The notes under the pieces: generated by a model | Databases searched by the model: none | What the model saw: the letters and a program-made list of their open reading frames with translations, nothing else | What the model was told of the DNA's origin: nothing | Translations under genes and position numbers: made by a program | NCBI RefSeq assembly: GCF_013403245.1 | Contig: NZ_JACBNQ010000003.1 | Coordinates: 62,001-126,000, forward strand | Length of the DNA stretch: 64,000 nt | Direction of reading: 5' to 3' | Source: Sedimentibacter hydroxybenzoicus DSM 7310 | Lineage (GTDB): Bacteria; Bacillota; Clostridia; Tissierellales; Sedimentibacteraceae | Shown: piece after piece, positions 59,825 to 64,000 of the stretch | How positions within the stretch are numbered: the first letter of the stretch is position 1 | Layout: every line of letters begins with the position of its first letter

Positions 59825-60934
59825 ATGATTCAAATCGTTTATACTGTACAGCCGGGAGACACGCTTTATAATATAGCTCGTCTATATGGCAGCACTATAC
59901 AGGAAATTGTAAATACAAATAATATAGCAGATCCTAATTTGATTTATCCGGGTTCTGTCATATTAATCCCTGTTAAAGAAGAAGATTTAGAAACTCCGCC
60001 CGGCAGCATTATATATACAGTTCAGCCCGGTGATACCTTATATATTATTTCACTGCTTTTTAAAGTAAGTATCCAGGATATTCTGTCATTGAACAATATT
60101 ACTAACCCATCGTTAATTCATCCTGGTATGAAAATTATATTACCAAGGGATGCTATAAACCCCTTCGTACCTGTTGAACCAGGAATTGTACATTATACGG
60201 TGCTGCCCGGAGATACTATATATAAAATTGCAAGCAGATTCGGAACTACTGCCCAGTCAATTTTAAATGTTAACCCGGAATTAGAACCGCGCCAGCTAAA
60301 GCCCGGTATGACTATAACCATTGCGCTTCCGGAAAATGCTGTTGCTATATATATAGGTAATCCGTCTAAAAAAATGGTTGCTCTGACCTTTGATGCAACC
60401 TACGGAGATAATCAAACATATGAATTGCTGGAAATACTAAGAAATAATGACATAAAAGCAACGTTCTTCCTGTCAGGTATCTGGTTGATAAATTATCCTG
60501 ATCTTGCAAGGGCAATAGCAGCTGAAGGTCATGAAATAGCAAACCATAGCTATACTCATCCTCATATGCCGCTTATACCATTGCCGGAAGTAAGAAACCA
60601 AATCGTCAGGACTGATGCTCTTATAAATAATGTTACTGGCTCAGGTTCATATTTATTCAGGCCGCCATACGGCGAATATAATCAGGCAATTCTTAACGAG
60701 TTAGCTGCTCTCGGTTATGTAACCATAATGTGGACTATAGATACATTGGACTGGAAAAATCCGGGACCTGACACAATTATAAATCGCGTAGTTGAAAATA
60801 TCGAGCCAGGTGCTATTATTTTAATGCATCAGTCAGCGCCTGATACACTTGCAGCTCTTCAGACAATGATAACGAATTTAAGAGAACAAGGCTACGATTT
60901 CGGAACGGTTACACAGGTTATAGATCCCCTGTAA
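59825..60934 (+). CDS. Three-LysM polysaccharide deacetylase without signal peptide
   Basis: The 369-residue product has three LysM domains (about 4-50, 64-110, 123-170; each YTVQPGDTLYNIA-like) and a NodB-type deacetylase domain (about 185-365). Motif 1 reads TFDATYGD where TFDDG is usual, so one metal-binding Asp is Ala; NHSYTHPH, RPPYGEYN, DTLDWKNPG and ILMHQ are present. No signal peptide is present although the substrate would be peptidoglycan, which suggests a spore-coat or forespore-side protein as for SafA-type LysM proteins. AAGGAGG precedes the ATG. It is a single gene. Confidence 0.88.
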   Translation: MIQIVYTVQPGDTLYNIARLYGSTIQEIVNTNNIADPNLIYPGSVILIPVKEEDLETPPGSIIYTVQPGDTLYIISLLFKVSIQDILSLNNITNPSLIHPGMKIILPRDAINPFVPVEPGIVHYTVLPGDTIYKIASRFGTTAQSILNVNPELEPRQLKPGMTITIALPENAVAIYIGNPSKKMVALTFDATYGDNQTYELLEILRNNDIKATFFLSGIWLINYPDLARAIAAEGHEIANHSYTHPHMPLIPLPEVRNQIVRTDALINNVTGSGSYLFRPPYGEYNQAILNELAALGYVTIMWTIDTLDWKNPGPDTIINRVVENIEPGAIILMHQSAPDTLAALQTMITNLREQGYDFGTVTQVIDPL

Positions 60935-60963
60935 GGAGAATTATAGGAGTTCAATCATTAAAT

Positions 60964-60994
60964 ATGGGATATGCCGCATATTGACATATCCCAT
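60964..60994. terminator. Bidirectional terminator between convergent genes
   Basis: ATGGGATATG (60964-60973) pairs perfectly with CATATCCCAT (60985-60994). It lies between the deacetylase gene and the minus-strand sigma operon. Confidence 0.7.
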
Positions 60995-60999
60995 TCCCT

Positions 61000-61359
61000 T
61001 TAATAGTCCATATTTCTCTCGTATCTTATGGTTTCATTATTGACTACTAATTTAAAATAATCTAAAACTCCCGTTTCCATTAAACCATATAATCCAATGT
61101 TCACAATTAAAATAACCGTTACAACTAAAATTGAAAATAAATCATATTTTATAATTACATTTTCAGTGCTCTTTCTTTGCATACCAGCATAATAAAGTAT
61201 TTCTGCTCCTATTATTATTAATATTGACGGCCATAGCTTGATTGCTATTTCAATAGCTGACAACATACTGAATTGTGAAACAAACAGGATAACCCCAAAG
61301 CCGATTAGGACTATAGCCATAGATATTGTGCCCACTCTTTTAATCTTCAGTGTAATCAC
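61000..61359 (-). CDS. Small membrane protein of the third sigma operon
   Basis: The 119-residue product has three hydrophobic segments (about 13-30, 38-57, 72-95) with a short polar C-terminus. It recalls LiaI/LiaF-type (DUF5668-like) membrane segments but no family is certain. GTG 61357-61359 lies within the end of the preceding gene (20-base overlap), so translation is coupled. It is the last gene of a four-gene unit. Confidence 0.7.
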   Translation of the reverse strand: MITLKIKRVGTISMAIVLIGFGVILFVSQFSMLSAIEIAIKLWPSILIIIGAEILYYAGMQRKSTENVIIKYDLFSILVVTVILIVNIGLYGLMETGVLDYFKLVVNNETIRYERNMDY

Positions 61360-62188
61360 TCTCCCCCTCTATTACTATCTCATTGTATTCCGGATAGGTA
61401 TTTTTTTCTGATTCCTCCGGAATATTTTCAACAATATCCTCAGGTTCCTTTTTGTTTCCCTTCAGCAATACAAATCCTATGATAATGAATATTAATGACA
61501 CTATGGATGTTTGTATATAATTCCTTAATTGATGAGGTATCAGCGGATACAGTATTCTCTCAATTATTATTATTACACCTATGCTTATCAATCCATAGCC
61601 AATCCATTCGTGTTTTATGGCAGGCAGTTCTATCTCTTGTTCCTCAATATTATTTTTGGATCCTTCCGCAATATGCATTGCATCAAAAAAACTATAAAAC
61701 CATATCAGAGGCAACAAAAATAACAGTAGTGATATGCCCAACCAGCTCATAAAAAATATAGAGAAGAAAAATGACCCCATTAACATCAATCCTTTTTTCT
61801 GATACCCTATATACATATGACCGGCTCCTGGAACAATCGATAAAGCCATTGATATGCTTTTTTTGCTGCTTACTATTTCCTCTTTATTTATATAAATTTT
61901 TTCCTGACTGCCTGTAGCCGTTTTTTCATAATTTTTTCTTTCCGCTAAGCGCCATGATGAAAACAAATCCAATATTGCTATCAGCCATAACACTGAGTAA
62001 CCAAGCATAAATAACACTATAACCTGACCTGAACCGTATGTTACAAATCCAAGAAAAATGGTTCCCAAAACACCCGCTCCAAGCATTCCTAAAAATATTA
62101 ATCCTCTCTCTTTTAATCCTATATACAAATGAGCCAACCCCGGTATAAAGGATAATATAAATCCTATAAATTTACTCTTTTCTATCAA
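61340..62188 (-). CDS. Membrane protein with two TM2-like repeats
   Basis: The 282-residue product has two copies of a TM2-like module, SFIPGLAHLYIGLKERGLIFLG (about 13-35) and SIVPGAGHMYIGYQKKGLML (about 117-137), followed by a third membrane region (about 195-245) and an acidic tail. The PGxGHxYxG pattern is typical of TM2 proteins, whose role is unknown. It lies two bases after the anti-sigma gene, so it is probably under control of the same sigma factor. Confidence 0.78.
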   Translation of the reverse strand: MIEKSKFIGFILSFIPGLAHLYIGLKERGLIFLGMLGAGVLGTIFLGFVTYGSGQVIVLFMLGYSVLWLIAILDLFSSWRLAERKNYEKTATGSQEKIYINKEEIVSSKKSISMALSIVPGAGHMYIGYQKKGLMLMGSFFFSIFFMSWLGISLLLFLLPLIWFYSFFDAMHIAEGSKNNIEEQEIELPAIKHEWIGYGLISIGVIIIIERILYPLIPHQLRNYIQTSIVSLIFIIIGFVLLKGNKKEPEDIVENIPEESEKNTYPEYNEIVIEGESDYTED

Positions 62189-62190
62189 AA

Positions 62191-62682
62191 TTATTCCTCC
62201 TCAATCACATTTTTTTCATTATTTTCAATACTAAACAACAAGCTTGATGTTGAATCTATTATTCTGTCAGAAAAATTGGCTATTAAATTCTGACGTACCT
62301 GAACTTCCTGTATAGATGCTGTTATTTTAGGAACTGAATCAACCAGATTAGTGTAAAATCCACTAAGTGTTAAAAATATCGTTACTGATGCTACTGCGGC
62401 ATAGTACCCAAGTTGATAATTAATGGATTTTTTAACTTTATTGACTCCATGAATATTAAGCTTAATAATCTTGGATTTAGTTATATTTTCTAACACCTTG
62501 GGTGTAAAGTCTGATGGAACAATGTCTCCGGCATAGCTTTCCTCTTGTTCATTTATTAAAGATAGGAAGATATCCAAGCAAGCTTGACAATTATATAAAT
62601 GTTCTTCCATTTCCTTCATTTTTTTATTTGACAGTGCTTTGTTCTTATAAAGCAACCACTCAACATAATCATAATGTTTCAT
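62191..62682 (-). CDS. Zinc-finger anti-sigma factor
   Basis: The 163-residue product has an N-terminal zinc-binding motif (His-x3-Cys-x2-Cys in EHLYNCQACLDI), a transmembrane helix (about 92-112) and an extracellular C-terminal part. It should inhibit the sigma factor just upstream, which it overlaps by 14 bases. ATG 62680-62682 is favoured over GTG 62686 by spacing to TGGAGG. Confidence 0.82.
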   Translation of the reverse strand: MKHYDYVEWLLYKNKALSNKKMKEMEEHLYNCQACLDIFLSLINEQEESYAGDIVPSDFTPKVLENITKSKIIKLNIHGVNKVKKSINYQLGYYAAVASVTIFLTLSGFYTNLVDSVPKITASIQEVQVRQNLIANFSDRIIDSTSSLLFSIENNEKNVIEEE

Positions 62683-63226
62683 CTTCACACCTCCACTTCT
62701 CTCTTAATAACACCTTAGCCCTATACAATCTGGATGCAATTGTTTTTATAGTTACATCTTCTTCCTCAGCTATTGCCTCATACGTTTTTTCCCGAAAATA
62801 AAATTTTTCTAATGCAACTCTATAAATATCCGGAATGCTGTTTAATGCTTTTTTTAACTCATCATGTTTATATCTCTCTAATAATACTATTTCCGGATTA
62901 GCTGTCAGATCAACATTATTATCAAAATTATCAAACGATTCAAGGATTTCATCCTTGAATTTCGCTCTTTTCTTCCTCAGCCAATCTATTGATTTATTGG
63001 TTGCTATACGACCTATCCAAGCCTTAAAATTATTTTGATCGTATTTGGGAAGGGAAACATAAATCTGGAAAAATACTTCTTGTGCAACATTTTCCGCTTC
63101 ATCATAATTCTTAATAAAATTCAGAATAATAGCAAATACATACTTCTTATAATTATTAATTAATATTGAAAATGAATCTTCATCTCCCAAAGCCGCTTTT
63201 TCAATTAAAAGACCTTCATTTTCCAT
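62669..63226 (-). CDS. ECF RNA polymerase sigma factor
   Basis: The 185-residue product has region 2 (about 10-80, YDEAENVAQEVFFQIYVSL, FKAWIGRIATNKSIDWLR) and region 4 (about 125-178, LNSIPDIYRVALEKFYF, TIKTIASRLYRAKVLL). GGAGGGGAGG precedes ATG 63224-63226; the open frame to 63304 is not supported. It heads a four-gene operon with an anti-sigma factor and two membrane proteins and is the third ECF system in the window. Confidence 0.92.
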   Translation of the reverse strand: MENEGLLIEKAALGDEDSFSILINNYKKYVFAIILNFIKNYDEAENVAQEVFFQIYVSLPKYDQNNFKAWIGRIATNKSIDWLRKKRAKFKDEILESFDNFDNNVDLTANPEIVLLERYKHDELKKALNSIPDIYRVALEKFYFREKTYEAIAEEEDVTIKTIASRLYRAKVLLREKWRCEDETL

Positions 63227-63331
63227 GCCTCCCCTCCTCTCTATATAATAATAACGAATAATATTTATAAAGTACTGCAAAAACAATAAAAAATTTTTCT
63301 GCATTCACTATGAATATAACATTATTACGAC

Positions 63332-63354
63332 AAAAAAGCACCAATAATGGTGCT
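63332..63354 (-). terminator. Terminator of the YpsA-like gene
   Basis: On the minus strand AGCACC, ATTATT, GGTGCT is followed by TTTTTTG. Next to it, 63360-63390 holds GCTGCTGAAAAAGTCCCTAC, similar to CTGCTAAAAAGTCC at 53349, a possible remnant of a mobile element end. Confidence 0.75.
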
Positions 63355-63406
63355 CAGGCTGCTGAAAAAGTCCCTACGCTGCGTTGTGTAAATTTTATTG
63401 TGAACC

Positions 63407-63943
63407 TTATCTGCAAATTTTTATGTTCGGAATTGTATTTAATGTCTCAATATCCAAAATAAATACAACTTTTCCGATAGATTTGGCATATTTATTTATG
63501 GCATTTATTTCATTTGTATTATTTGTATACAGTATGATATATTTAGATTTATTTATCATATACAAATCACGCTTAATCATGCAGTCATGTGAGAAATTAT
63601 GTTGGAGCATAACTTCTTTATCAATATTTTTCATAATGGAGTAATACTTGTCCCTCTGAGATTCAGGCCAATTTATTGTATAATTTTCATATGGCACTAT
63701 TCCCTCTAAAGTAACACCTGAAAATTTAGTTTTTAATTCAAGAACAATCTCGGCAGAAGCTTGTTCTAAACCAAATTTCATTCCACTTATAAAATGAGTT
63801 ACTGAAAAATCTTCAATCAAGCTTACACATACTTCTTTAAGCTTAGATTCTAACTTAATATAATCCGAATTATCATGGCTTAATTCCATAAAACAATCTT
63901 GTGAATAACAATCGATAAAACAGCATGTCTTATGTTTTTTCAA
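63407..63943 (-). CDS. Degenerate YpsA/DUF1273 (SLOG superfamily) protein
   Basis: The 178-residue product aligns by eye with YpsA: KTCCFIDCYSQ at the start, FISGMKFGLEQASAEIVLEL in the middle and RDLYMINKSKYIILYTNNTN near the end. In the family the first block reads TCCFTGHR and the last ends in a Gly-Gly-Thr motif that together bind a nucleotide ligand; here GHR is replaced (DCYSQ) and the glycines are missing. It may have lost ligand binding. TTG 63941-63943 follows GAGGTGG. Function of the family is not settled. Confidence 0.72.
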   Translation of the reverse strand: MKKHKTCCFIDCYSQDCFMELSHDNSDYIKLESKLKEVCVSLIEDFSVTHFISGMKFGLEQASAEIVLELKTKFSGVTLEGIVPYENYTINWPESQRDKYYSIMKNIDKEVMLQHNFSHDCMIKRDLYMINKSKYIILYTNNTNEINAINKYAKSIGKVVFILDIETLNTIPNIKICR

Positions 63944-64000
63944 ATTTCCACCTCATATTATAAATATTAACAAAATCAATACGCTATTTGCTTACTATTA

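Overview
The window is a gene-dense, AT-rich stretch of an endospore-forming Clostridia-type Firmicute chromosome. Support comes from spoIVB, spo0A, spoIIM and sporulation-type dac genes, the cmk-plsC-ispH/S1 and miaB-mutS-mutL-miaA-hfq clusters, frequent TTG and GTG starts behind strong AGGAGG sites, and anaerobic enzymes (2-oxoacid:ferredoxin oxidoreductase, HgdC-type activase proteins). A Tissierellia/Sedimentibacter-like host is a guess only. No tRNA, rRNA, CRISPR array, complete insertion sequence or prophage was seen.

Layout. 1-7.1 kb: end of recN, spoIVB, spo0A, then nudF-spoIIM-xerD-deoB; this xerD lacks several catalytic residues. 7.1-9.4 kb: an LRR lipoprotein and a convergent C39-like protein. 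9.6-18.8 kb: dacF, scpA, scpB and a short DUF2953-like gene, then a 3.5-kb island (12453-15985), then ytfJ-like, dacB, rluB and mnmM. The island carries an ECF sigma/anti-sigma pair, small secreted proteins, a decayed gene and two matching ECF-type promoters, and appears to split a normally continuous scpAB-DUF2953-ytfJ-dacB cluster. 19-22.6 kb: korDABC and an RpiR regulator. 22.7-26.3 kb: cmk, plsC and an IspH fused to five S1 domains. 26.4-29.5 kb: three tandem M42 aminopeptidases.

29.6-38.5 kb: a metal-dependent cyclase, a QueG-like iron-sulfur protein, a second ECF sigma/anti-sigma pair, a NimA-like flavoprotein, ric, a TetR regulator, a three-gene activase/dehydratase-like operon and a C_GCAxxG_C_C redox protein. 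38.8-54.4 kb: a TDT-family transporter, prfC, YmaF, the mismatch-repair/tRNA-modification/hfq cluster, a YnbB-type PLP enzyme, lexA divergent from yneA with LexA boxes in both promoters, a hicAB module with a palindromic operator, and an intact tyrosine recombinase. 54.4-64 kb: a gene-poor stretch, a GNAT, a large catalase, an MFS transporter, a 45-codon gene, a LysM-deacetylase, a third ECF sigma operon with membrane proteins, and a degenerate YpsA-like protein.

The least explained signal is a family of structured intergenic repeats. Three copies (3611-3714, 34776-34884, 37889-37993) share flanks and loops while stem sequences change on both sides so that pairing is kept. A related hairpin occurs at 33886 and 38003 and as three exact-length 53-bp tandem units at 55755-55913, and it touches or supplies the stop codons of neighbouring genes.
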